Below, in pieces: positions 1-5,473 of a stretch of DNA of 8,540 nucleotides. The notes beneath the pieces were generated by a model. It did not search any database. It was not told where the DNA came from and saw only the letters and a program-made list of their open reading frames with translations. The translations under genes and the position numbers were made by a program. The DNA is taken from assembly GCA_963828405.1 (NCBI GenBank), contig CAWHEG010000014.1, forward strand, positions 1-8,540, written 5' to 3'. The stretch is from JANMJD01 sp963828405. Its GTDB lineage: Bacteria; Actinomycetota; Acidimicrobiia; Acidimicrobiales; Ilumatobacteraceae. Positions within the stretch are counted from its first letter, which is position 1. Every line of letters begins with the position of its first letter.

Positions 1-93
1 CACCAGGGCAACGCCGTGCGCGCCGCCCACCCGACTGACCATCGGACCCCCCGTCTACCACCCGTTCCCGTTTCTGTGTTGGAGGTTTCCGCC
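1..93 (+). other. Leader region upstream of the first complete gene
   Basis: This stretch holds no gene I can identify. One forward frame is open from the window edge and stops at 36-38 (TGA), which could be the last codons of an upstream gene, but eleven codons are too few to judge. I see no convincing -10/-35 pair, hairpin terminator or operator-like inverted repeat. The only clear signal is the ribosome binding site at 81-85. The operon may therefore begin upstream of the window. Confidence 0.4.
81..85 (+). promoter_or_regulatory. Ribosome binding site (GGAGG) that sets the start at 94
   Basis: GGAGG lies 8 bases before ATG 94. It decides between this ATG and an upstream GTG at 16 in the same frame, which would add 26 proline-rich residues with no resemblance to a protein domain and would bury this site inside the gene. 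Confidence 0.75.
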
Positions 94-432
94 ATGTCCA
101 CGTTCGCTGATTGGATCGCCGAGTTCGGCGACGGCAGTCTCGATGACGACCTGACCGCCCATCTGATGGAGGTCGCCGAGGCTGTGCTGTTGCACGGCAA
201 GCAGGGGTCCCTGACCCTCAAGCTCAAGTTCTCTGAGAAGGGCGGCGGCGTGATCGTCGTCGACGCCGACGTGTGCCGTCGACGGCTCCGTCGGTGAAGC
301 CGTCGGCGTTCTTCTACGTCGACCACAACCACAAACGGCTGTACGCACCACGACCCACGCCAGCCGCAGCTGCCCGGCACAGAGGATGCACAGGCCGCAT
401 CACGCACCAACCAAGAGAACAACGATGTCTGA
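94..432 (+). CDS. Small phage protein with C-terminal FFYVD and DPRQPQLPG motifs (two frameshifts)
   Basis: Role unknown. From ATG 94 the first frame reads MSTFADWIAEFGDG..., continues to VVDADV near 273, then runs into an arginine-rich tail and a stop at 295-297. A second frame takes over at about 273 (VPSTAPSVKPSAFFYVDH...) and the first frame resumes near 350 (DPRQPQLPGTEDAQ...), ending at TGA 430-432. Read through, the product would be about 112 residues. From memory, its pattern (acidic helical N-terminus, a strand-rich middle, an FF-x-D motif and a late DPRQ motif) resembles small phage proteins often found just upstream of DUF2303 genes, and that is the gene order here. The pattern implies one lost base near 273 and one extra base near 346-352. 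The last 8 bases overlap the next gene. If the sequence is correct as given, only a 67-residue truncated protein would be made. Confidence 0.6.
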
Positions 433-1383
433 CGACCCCACCACCACCAACCTCGATAGCGCCGTCCTCGACGGCGTGGCCGGCCAGCCCGGCCTTCCGC
501 TGTTCCACCGTCTCACGACGCTCGAAGGCGCAGAGCACGTGATCCGCCAAGCGATCGGCTCTGGCATCGCCGCCGCCGACCCAATCGCATTCGGCGACAA
601 CGGCATCATGCTCCGCACCGTCAGCGGCGACATCGAGACGATCGACGTCCGCAACTTCGAGGACGAACCTCGCCTCGCCACGTTCCGCACTGGTGCCCAC
701 AAGTTCGTCGGGGTCGGCCTCCCTGGCCGCCTACACCAACCGGTACCGGACCGAGGACACGCTCGCCTACATCACCGACGTGTACGGCAAGGGCACCACG
801 ATGCTCACCACCGACCAGCAGGTGATCGACGTGACCGTCCTCGACGACCACCCGGTCAATGCCCCCGAGGTCGGCCGACACGCCCACCACGCCGCCCTGA
901 TCCTCCGACCGACCGCTGCGGCGCGCCGCTGGGGCACAGCAATCGCCTCGAATGCCATCTCACAGGAGCAGTTCCTCGACCTTGTCGTCGACGGGATCGC
1001 CGAGATCGCCAGCCCTGACGAGGGTCTCGAACTCCGTGACCTGATCCAGGACCTCCACGCAATCCGATCGACCGAGGTCAAGTCGGTGATCCGCACCGGC
1101 GGTGAGGGAGCGATCCAGCTCTCTGAGAACGTCAAGCTGCACGCCGGCCCAGGCGACGCCGTCCAGTTCCCCGAACAGATGACGATCGTCCTCGCCCCAT
1201 TCGCCGGGATCGGCGAATCGATCACCCCGAGTGACCGTCCGGATCAAGCCGCACGTCTCGGCCGACCACGTCGTGTTCTCGCTCTCCTGCCCCGAGCTCG
1301 ACGACGCGATCGCCAAAGTGATGTCGTCGATCGCTGGCCACCTCACCGAAACCACCGACCTCACCCCGCACTGGGTGCCGTAA
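425..1383 (+). CDS. DUF2303 family (YfdQ-like) phage protein (two frameshifts)
   Basis: A conserved phage/prophage protein of unknown biochemical role; E. coli YfdQ of the CPS-53 prophage belongs to the family. Three frames join into one protein of about 318 residues. The first runs from ATG 425 (MSDDPTTTNLDSAV...) to KFVG near 710. The second carries the family-like core: SLAAYTNRYRTEDT, TTMLTTDQQVIDV, ARRWGTAI, LDLVVDGIAEI, STEVKSVIRTGGEG and QFPEQMTIVLAPF. The third starts at 1231 (VTVRIKPHVSADHVVF) and ends in HLTETTDLTPHWVP at TAA 1381-1383. The switches fall at GGGG (710-713) and CCCC (1225-1228); removing one base from each run restores a continuous frame. The start overlaps the previous stop by 8 bases, suggesting translational coupling. 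As given, the ORF would be truncated and probably non-functional. Family assignment is from recalled sequence pattern and gene order. Confidence 0.75.
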
Positions 1384-1387
1384 GTCC

Positions 1388-1856
1388 ATGGCCGGGCGGG
1401 TGTGGCGTCATCGTCAGGTGCGGACCGGCGACTACGAACTCGAGGTCGTTGACGGCACCGGGTCGAAGGTCGCCGTGTTCGTGTCGTTCCAGAAGCCGGT
1501 CGAGCGGCCATCGGCGCTGGTCGCGTTGCTCACCGCGACGATCGCTTCGCACCACGGTGACCAGTTCGATCCTCGCTACACGTCGGCCGCGTGTCCCATC
1601 GACCGACTGGCGGGCATTGGGATGGGACCGGCAAGCCGATCACGACGAGCTGCTCGACGACGTACGCCGCATCGCCACCACCCACTCGGCACCGGTGCGT
1701 CGCTGGGTGACGGCTGAACGGGAACGGCTCGGCATCCCCGCCGCGCCGCCGTTCACCGTCGACCAGCTCGACGCCCTCGACAGTCTCGTTCGCCGCGCTC
1801 CCGTCGTCGTCGCCCAGGACCAAGCCGCCGAACAACCCCAGGAGCACGCCTCATGA
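1388..1856 (+). CDS. Hypothetical phage protein (one frameshift)
   Basis: I do not recognise this family. From ATG 1388 the frame encodes MAGRVWRHRQVRTGDYELEV..., a strand-rich N-terminal part followed by a helical stretch (PSALVALLTATIASHH), up to CPIDRLA near 1611. That frame then becomes an arginine-rich tail ending at 1717. The natural continuation is in another frame: ALGWDRQADHDELLDDVRRI and VRRWVTAERERLGIP, ending in QEHAS at TGA 1854-1856. Removing one G from GGG at 1612-1614 joins them into about 155 residues. The C-terminal half is acidic and predicted helical, with no cysteine pairs or membrane segment. It starts 4 bases after the DUF2303 stop, lacks a strong ribosome binding site and overlaps the next gene by 4 bases. 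Confidence 0.55.
1840..1844 (+). promoter_or_regulatory. Ribosome binding site for the gene at 1853
   Basis: AGGAG sits 8 bases before ATG 1853, inside the 3' end of the preceding gene. Two ATG codons follow directly in frame (1853 and 1856); the spacing favours the first, which also gives the ATGA overlap. Confidence 0.6.
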
Positions 1857-2212
1857 TGATCGACACAGCGATCTACCTGTCCGGGGTCTGGTCGGCCCAG
1901 AACCCTGGCAGCGGCATCAGTGTCACCGAAGTCGAGGATGTGATCCGCTTCGCGTTCGAGCAGCTTTCCCGTGATCCTGGCCAGCTGCTCCTGCTGTCGC
2001 GAGCCGATGGTCAGGACTTCGCCGGCACCGAGACGTTCACCGTCCGTGTCGACAACCTGGACGACTGGCGCTACGCCAACGAGGAAGCCAAGTTCGAGGA
2101 CCAACCGACAGAGTTCCGGATCACGAGGTATGTCCCGATCGGGGAACGGATCCGTTGCATTGACCCGGCCACCGTCGTCGACACATCAGCGCAGGAGGCG
2201 CTCGGGCTGTGA
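1853..2212 (+). CDS. Hypothetical acidic phage protein, 119 residues
   Basis: Function unknown; I do not recognise a family. The protein begins MMIDTAIYLSGVWS and is acidic and intact. Residues about 22-50 (SVTEVEDVIRFAFEQLSRD...) look helical. Residues about 52-100 look strand-rich (QDFAGTETFTVRVDNLDDW, then EFRITRYVPIGERIRC). There is no signal peptide, membrane segment or cysteine cluster. A good ribosome binding site precedes the start, and the gene overlaps both neighbours by 4 bases, placing it firmly in the operon. In contrast to the three genes before it, no frameshift is seen. Confidence 0.75.
   Translation: MMIDTAIYLSGVWSAQNPGSGISVTEVEDVIRFAFEQLSRDPGQLLLLSRADGQDFAGTETFTVRVDNLDDWRYANEEAKFEDQPTEFRITRYVPIGERIRCIDPATVVDTSAQEALGL
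2193..2198 (+). promoter_or_regulatory. Ribosome binding site supporting the GTG start at 2209
   Basis: AGGAGG lies 10 bases before GTG 2209 and supports this non-ATG start. The GTG overlaps the TGA of the previous gene (GTGA, 2209-2212). Confidence 0.65.
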
Positions 2213-2715
2213 ACGTCGGCGACGAGGTCACGGTCGTGCACGGGCTCACCCCGGCACCCACCGACCGTGGCACCGTCGCGTCTCTCGCCCGGACTGACGG
2301 CAAGATCCTGATCCGCTTCCACTCCGGCGGCACCCTATGGGTCGAACCGTCGATGATCGACACCGGCGGTGTGATCGTCACCCACCACACCGGCACCCGG
2401 CATCGCACCACCGACCCCGACACCGCCCGGGCCGCCGCCGAACGATCAGCCGAGCAACTCACCGAACACCAGTGGCTCGTGCTCAAAGCGCTCGTCGATG
2501 CCGGCCAGCGCGGAATGCTCGACCACGAACACGAACACGTCAACGGTCTGATCCCCACCTCGGCCGGGAAACGCCGACTCGAACTCGTCGACGTCGGCCT
2601 GGTCGAGAAGTCGACGTTGAGACGACCGACGGAGACCGGGCACATGGCAGCCGTGTGGCGCGTCACCGCCCGCGGCCAAGCCGTCTACCAACACCACCAG
2701 AAGGGCGCAGCATGA
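2209..2715 (+). CDS. Putative DNA-binding protein: beta-rich N-terminus plus winged-helix-like C-terminus
   Basis: Probably a nucleic-acid-binding phage protein of about 168 residues. Residues 1-50 (VGDEVTVVHGL, RGTVASLARTDGKILIRF, TLWVEPSMID) read as a small SH3/KOW-like barrel: a short turn-rich series of strands with DGK and SGG turns. Residues about 66-84 are a charged helix rich in Ala, Arg and Glu. Residues about 84-163 have the pattern of a winged helix: TEHQWLVLKALVDAG, then a helix pair around PTSAGKRRLELVDVGLVEK, then a wing ending in MAAVWRVTARGQAVY. The final pattern (W-R-V-T-x-x-G-x-A-V) is typical of phage and MarR/PadR-like winged-helix ends. An alternating His/Glu patch (DHEHEHVNG) lies in the linker of the helical part. 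The domain calls come from pattern only; the target is unknown. Confidence 0.7.
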   Translation: MNVGDEVTVVHGLTPAPTDRGTVASLARTDGKILIRFHSGGTLWVEPSMIDTGGVIVTHHTGTRHRTTDPDTARAAAERSAEQLTEHQWLVLKALVDAGQRGMLDHEHEHVNGLIPTSAGKRRLELVDVGLVEKSTLRRPTETGHMAAVWRVTARGQAVYQHHQKGAA

Positions 2716-3164
2716 CCACCGACGCAATCACAGCGACAGTCGACCGTCTCCGAGAGTCACAGCGAGAACTGAGCGACGAGATCGATCGTCTCAGCACCGC
2801 TCGTGACCAGATCACGGACCTGATCGACACGCTCACCGACGACGACATCGTCACCGTGCGAACCCGGCCCACGTTCCGGGACCGGCTTCCCGCCGCCGTC
2901 GTGGGTGGCCGGGCGACGGTCACGCCGGCGAAAACCACCCCGACCCGGCCAACGCCTCGCCAGCAGACCCCCAAGACCTGCCCGATCGCCGGGTGCGGCC
3001 ACACGTCACCGACCGGGGCTGGACTCTCCGCCCACGTCCGACACAACCACCCCGACCACGCTGTCCCGACCGCGCCGGCCGGCGCAGCAAACCACGCCGT
3101 GCCGTTCACCCGCCCACCCGTCACCTCGGTCGCCGACGCTGAACAGGCCGCTGGCCTGTCGTGA
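2712..3164 (+). CDS. Coiled-coil and C2H2-type zinc-finger protein, 150 residues
   Basis: A likely small DNA- or protein-binding factor. Residues 1-45 form a strongly charged heptad-like helix (TVDRLRESQRELSDEIDRL followed by STARDQITDLIDTL), a plausible dimerising coiled coil. Residues about 60-88 are a low-complexity Thr/Pro/Arg linker. Residues 88-114 carry a classical zinc finger, KTCPIAGCGHTSPTGAGLSA followed by HVRHNHP, with ligands C90, C95, H108 and H113 (C-x4-C-x12-H-x4-H) and the Leu at 105 in the usual hydrophobic place. The tail is Pro/Ala-rich. ATG 2712 overlaps the previous stop by 4 bases; an upstream extension in the same frame is only arginine-rich shadow sequence. The target is unknown. 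Coiled-coil plus single-finger proteins occur in actinophages, but I cannot name this one. Confidence 0.72.
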   Translation: MTTDAITATVDRLRESQRELSDEIDRLSTARDQITDLIDTLTDDDIVTVRTRPTFRDRLPAAVVGGRATVTPAKTTPTRPTPRQQTPKTCPIAGCGHTSPTGAGLSAHVRHNHPDHAVPTAPAGAANHAVPFTRPPVTSVADAEQAAGLS

Positions 3165-3463
3165 CCACTGACCTGGCGCTCTGGCGCGACTTCGTCAACC
3201 GCCCCAAATGGTTCGACCACGCCCGCTGCAGCATCGACGACATCCCCGTCGACGTGTTCTTCCCAGCAGGCGCCGAATCAGACCGTCGAGACGTCAACGA
3301 ATCGACCGACCTCGAGGCCGCCGCCAAGAAGATCTGCAACGCCTGCCCAGTCCGCTCCCAGTGCCTGGCCTACGGACTCCACGAGCCAGCAGGCATCTGG
3401 GGCGGCCGCACCGTCCGTGAACGCCGCCGGATCCGCCGCACGATGGCACAGGCCAGCGCATGA
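3161..3463 (+). CDS. WhiB-like iron-sulfur transcriptional regulator 1
   Basis: A Wbl-family protein of 100 residues. Family members bind a 4Fe-4S cluster and usually act with the primary sigma factor to change promoter choice. The four cluster ligands are visible: C23, C59, C62 and C68, with the C-x2-C-x5-C spacing in KICNACPVRSQCLAYG. The GIWGG turn at 78-82 and the basic tail TVRERRRIRR follow, as in the family. The loop between the first and second cysteine (35 residues) is longer than in most host Wbl proteins and holds a charged stretch (ESDRRDVNESTD). The start is GTG 3161, overlapping the previous TGA by 4 bases. No strong ribosome binding site is seen, so translation probably depends on coupling. 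Phage WhiB proteins such as TM4 WhiBTM4 are known to interfere with host WhiB2; whether this one does is inference. Confidence 0.93.
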   Translation: MTTDLALWRDFVNRPKWFDHARCSIDDIPVDVFFPAGAESDRRDVNESTDLEAAAKKICNACPVRSQCLAYGLHEPAGIWGGRTVRERRRIRRTMAQASA

Positions 3464-3870
3464 CCACCGAGCTCGTGTGGGAAGTGCGGTTCATGGAACC
3501 GGCCGCCCGGATGACGATGAACGACCGGCTGCACTGGCGGACCCGGCATCGCCTCACCAAGATCTGGCGTCACACCGCCCACGTCCACGCCGCCAACCAG
3601 CTCGGCCGCACCCCAACGGCCCGGGCGCGTGGTGCGTGTCTGGTCCGGGTGTCGTTCCCTGTCCCTGATCCCGGCCGTCGCCGTGATCCGCACAACTGGG
3701 CGCCGACCGTGAAAGCGATCGTCGACGGGCTGACCGATGCCGGTGTCTGGCCAGACGACAACGCCGCCCACGTCACCGTTCTCGACCCGACGTTCTACGG
3801 CTGCCCGCGTGGTGTCGCCGGCGACGTCATCGTCACCCTCTCACCCCGAGCAGAAAGCCCCACCCGATGA
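3460..3870 (+). CDS. RusA-like Holliday junction resolvase
   Basis: Predicted structure-specific endonuclease of 136 residues that would cut four-way DNA junctions made during phage replication and recombination. The RusA pattern is present: a basic N-terminal NDRLHWRTRHRLTKIW (21-36), then RRRDPHNWAPTVKAIVDGL (73-91) followed by TDAGVWPDDNAAHVTVL (92-108). The first acidic residue D76 and the DD pair 99-100 match catalytic carboxylates of E. coli RusA (D70 and D91). The middle one (D72 in RusA, within RDLDN) is replaced by His 78 here (RDPHN), while D89 lies one helix turn further on. From memory this DPHN variant recurs in actinobacterial phage members. ATG 3460 overlaps the previous stop by 4 bases, and the gene overlaps the methyltransferase by 4 bases. 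Confidence 0.85.
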   Translation: MTTELVWEVRFMEPAARMTMNDRLHWRTRHRLTKIWRHTAHVHAANQLGRTPTARARGACLVRVSFPVPDPGRRRDPHNWAPTVKAIVDGLTDAGVWPDDNAAHVTVLDPTFYGCPRGVAGDVIVTLSPRAESPTR

Positions 3871-4991
3871 CCGCCACGATCACCGATCTTTTTTGCGGGG
3901 CGGGAGGGTCGTCGCTCGGCGCCGAGTATGCGGGTGCTGAGCTGGTGATGGCTGCGAACCATTGGTCGACAGCGATCGAGGTGCACCAGGCGCACTTCCC
4001 GAACGCCGGCCATGACTGCGCCGACATCTCACAGGCGGACCCGCGCCGTTACCCGCGGACCGACATCCTGCTCGCATCCCCGGAGTGCACCAACCACAGC
4101 CAGGCGCGTGGTGTGTCCCGCAAACGGCAGGACCCGACGCTGTGGGATGCCCCGGATCCGGCGGCGGAACGGTCGAGGGCGACGATGTGGGACGTCGTCC
4201 GGTTCGCCGAGCAGATGCACTATGCGGCGGTCGTCGTCGAGAACGTCGTCGAGGCCACCAAGTGGGTGCTGTGGCCGTCGTGGTGGCAGGCAATGGAGTC
4301 GCTCGGCTACCGGGGACGTGTCCTGTCGCACAACTCGATGCACCACACCGTGCCGCAGTCCAGGGACCGGATCTACGTGGTGTGGCTCCGCGCCGGCATC
4401 ACCGCCGATCTCGAGTTCGAGCTGGATGCCTTTTGCCGGCGTTGCGACCTGATGCGGCCGGTCCGGCAGGTGTGGAAGCCGTCCCGTTCGGTTGGCCGAT
4501 ATCAGCGTCAGTGGGCGTGGGGATGTGTCGTGTGCGGTGCGTACTGCGGGCCGGGCACGTCGCCGGCGGCGTCGATCATCGACTGGGCGTTGCCGTGCCC
4601 CCGGATCGGTGACCGTACCCGTCCGCTCGCCCCAGCGACCCGGGCACGCATCATGGCCGGCCTGCAGCGTTACGGGTGGGCGCCGATCACGACGTCTGGT
4701 GCCGGGAATGTGCACGAACGCACCCCCGGCAATCGGGCCCGGTCGATCGCCGAGCCGCTCTCCACGCAGCAGACGACCGCAACGTCTGCGCTCGCCACGC
4801 CACCCGGGTTCCTGTTCCAAACCGCCCACGGCGGCCGCACGACCGACCCCCACACCGAGGTCCATCCGACCGTGTGCGCCTCCGATGACCGGATGTCACT
4901 CGTCGTCCCCTTGCGCAGCAACGGATCGCAGCAGACCCCTCCACCGAGGTCGTGCCGACCGTCACCGCTGGCGGCAACCATCACGCCCTGA
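3867..4991 (+). CDS. C5-cytosine DNA methyltransferase, N-terminal and catalytic part (gene is frameshifted; continues to 5473)
   Basis: Transfers a methyl group from S-adenosylmethionine to carbon 5 of cytosine in DNA. Catalytic motifs are in order: motif I DLFCGAGG (7-14, cofactor binding), motif IV SPECTNHS with catalytic C74 (71-78), motif VI VVENVVE (123-129) and motif VIII QSRDRIYVV (164-172). Residues 190-227 hold two cysteine pairs (C190-x2-C193, C220-x2-C223), resembling a zinc ribbon. After residue 290 repeated modules begin (see 4743-5272). The correct frame is lost near 4923, where a G seems missing; the last 24 or so residues to the stop at 4991 (RSCRPSPLAATITP and before) are out of frame. 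The final motif X lies in the piece ending at 5473. Repaired, the enzyme would have about 535 residues. No restriction endonuclease gene is adjacent, so this looks like an orphan phage methyltransferase; its recognition site cannot be read. Confidence 0.9.
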   Translation: MTATITDLFCGAGGSSLGAEYAGAELVMAANHWSTAIEVHQAHFPNAGHDCADISQADPRRYPRTDILLASPECTNHSQARGVSRKRQDPTLWDAPDPAAERSRATMWDVVRFAEQMHYAAVVVENVVEATKWVLWPSWWQAMESLGYRGRVLSHNSMHHTVPQSRDRIYVVWLRAGITADLEFELDAFCRRCDLMRPVRQVWKPSRSVGRYQRQWAWGCVVCGAYCGPGTSPAASIIDWALPCPRIGDRTRPLAPATRARIMAGLQRYGWAPITTSGAGNVHERTPGNRARSIAEPLSTQQTTATSALATPPGFLFQTAHGGRTTDPHTEVHPTVCASDDRMSLVVPLRSNGSQQTPPPRSCRPSPLAATITP

Positions 4992-5272
4992 TCGTGCGCA
5001 ACTACGAGAACGCTGGCAGCGACCCGCTCGAGCACGTCAGCCGGTGAACCGCTGAGCACATAGTCGTGACCCGGGCAAGCGCTGCTGATGCGCAACAACG
5101 GGACCACTGCCGGCGAGGCATGGGCTACCACCCCGGTCACCGAACCTGCACGATCGATGACCACCAAGGGCCACCAGTCGCTCTCGTGCCCTACAACCGA
5201 GGCGTCCAGGCCCGCACCCCCGACCAGCCGATCACCACGGTGACCACCCGTGACAGGGTCGGCCTTGTCGAC
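4743..5272 (+). repeat. Six degenerate protein-level repeats in the C5 methyltransferase
   Basis: After joining frames, six modules of about 30-35 residues follow one another, starting near 4743, 4848, 4937, 5040, 5133 and 5219 (spacing about 86-105 bases). The shared pattern is roughly x-x-E/Q-P/V-x-x-T-x-T-x(5-6)-L-V, often followed a few residues later by N-G or R-G. Examples: SIAEPLSTQQTTATSAL, PHTEVHPTVCASDDRMSLVV, PSTEVVPTVTAGGNHHALIV, PVTEPARSMTTKGHQSL, QPITTVTTRDRVGLVD. They lie between motif VIII and motif X, where target recognition regions of C5 methyltransferases sit. The repeat is in protein, not in strict DNA sequence. Confidence 0.6.
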
Positions 5273-5473
5273 GTCGAACAGATCGTCGACGACTGCGGGT
5301 TCCGCATGTTGGAGCCGTACGAGGTCGCCGCCGCGATGGCGTTCCCGACCGGCTACATCCCTCGAGACCTCGCCAAGAAGGACCAGGTCAAGCTCGCCGG
5401 GAACGCTGTCACCCCACCGGTCATGGCGTGGATCGTCGGCCGTCTCCTGCAGGCGTTGGAGGCCACAGCATGA
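5066..5473 (+). CDS. C5-cytosine DNA methyltransferase, C-terminal part (continuation of 3867)
   Basis: The distal part of the methyltransferase, not an independent gene. Its open frame formally starts at GTG 5066, but the first 40 or so codons are in the wrong frame: between 5073 and 5182 the protein-like reading is another frame (GQALLMRNNGTTAGEAWATT, then PVTEPARSMTTKGHQSL). From about 5183 this frame is correct: LVPYNRGVQ, TTVTTRDRVGLVD, FRMLEPYEVAAAMAFPTGYI and motif X KLAGNAVTPPVMAWI (GNAVTPP at 5399-5419). Upstream of 5045 the same phase also carries protein-like sequence from 4925 (DPSTEVVPTVTAGGNHHALI). Switches near 4923, 5035, 5059, 5072 and 5182 would each need one base lost or gained. 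Motif X completes the cofactor pocket, so without it the N-terminal product should be inactive. The end overlaps the helicase gene by 4 bases. Confidence 0.75.
   Translation: MTRASAADAQQRDHCRRGMGYHPGHRTCTIDDHQGPPVALVPYNRGVQARTPDQPITTVTTRDRVGLVDVEQIVDDCGFRMLEPYEVAAAMAFPTGYIPRDLAKKDQVKLAGNAVTPPVMAWIVGRLLQALEATA
5458..5462 (+). promoter_or_regulatory. Ribosome binding site for the helicase gene at 5470
   Basis: GGAGG lies 7 bases before ATG 5470. It supports this start over the upstream GTG at 5428, which would extend the protein back into the methyltransferase coding sequence. Confidence 0.7.

Noticed and set aside
16..93. Upstream GTG start for the first gene
   Set aside because: Adds 26 proline-rich residues and ignores the well-placed GGAGG before ATG 94.
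693..1856. One 387-codon open frame as a single gene
   Set aside because: It joins the DUF2303 core, a 390-base arginine-rich shadow stretch and the end of the next gene; the protein-like sequence clearly changes frame at about 1230 and 1612.
3888..3905. T6 run followed by G-rich sequence in methyltransferase motif I as a programmed frameshift or terminator
   Set aside because: The Ts are not in slippery phase, the frame continues correctly into DLFCGAGG, and no hairpin precedes the run.
4029..4865. Long reverse-strand open frame opposite the C5 methyltransferase
   Set aside because: Composition is Arg/Gly/Asp-rich without motifs, and the forward strand carries all the expected methyltransferase motifs.
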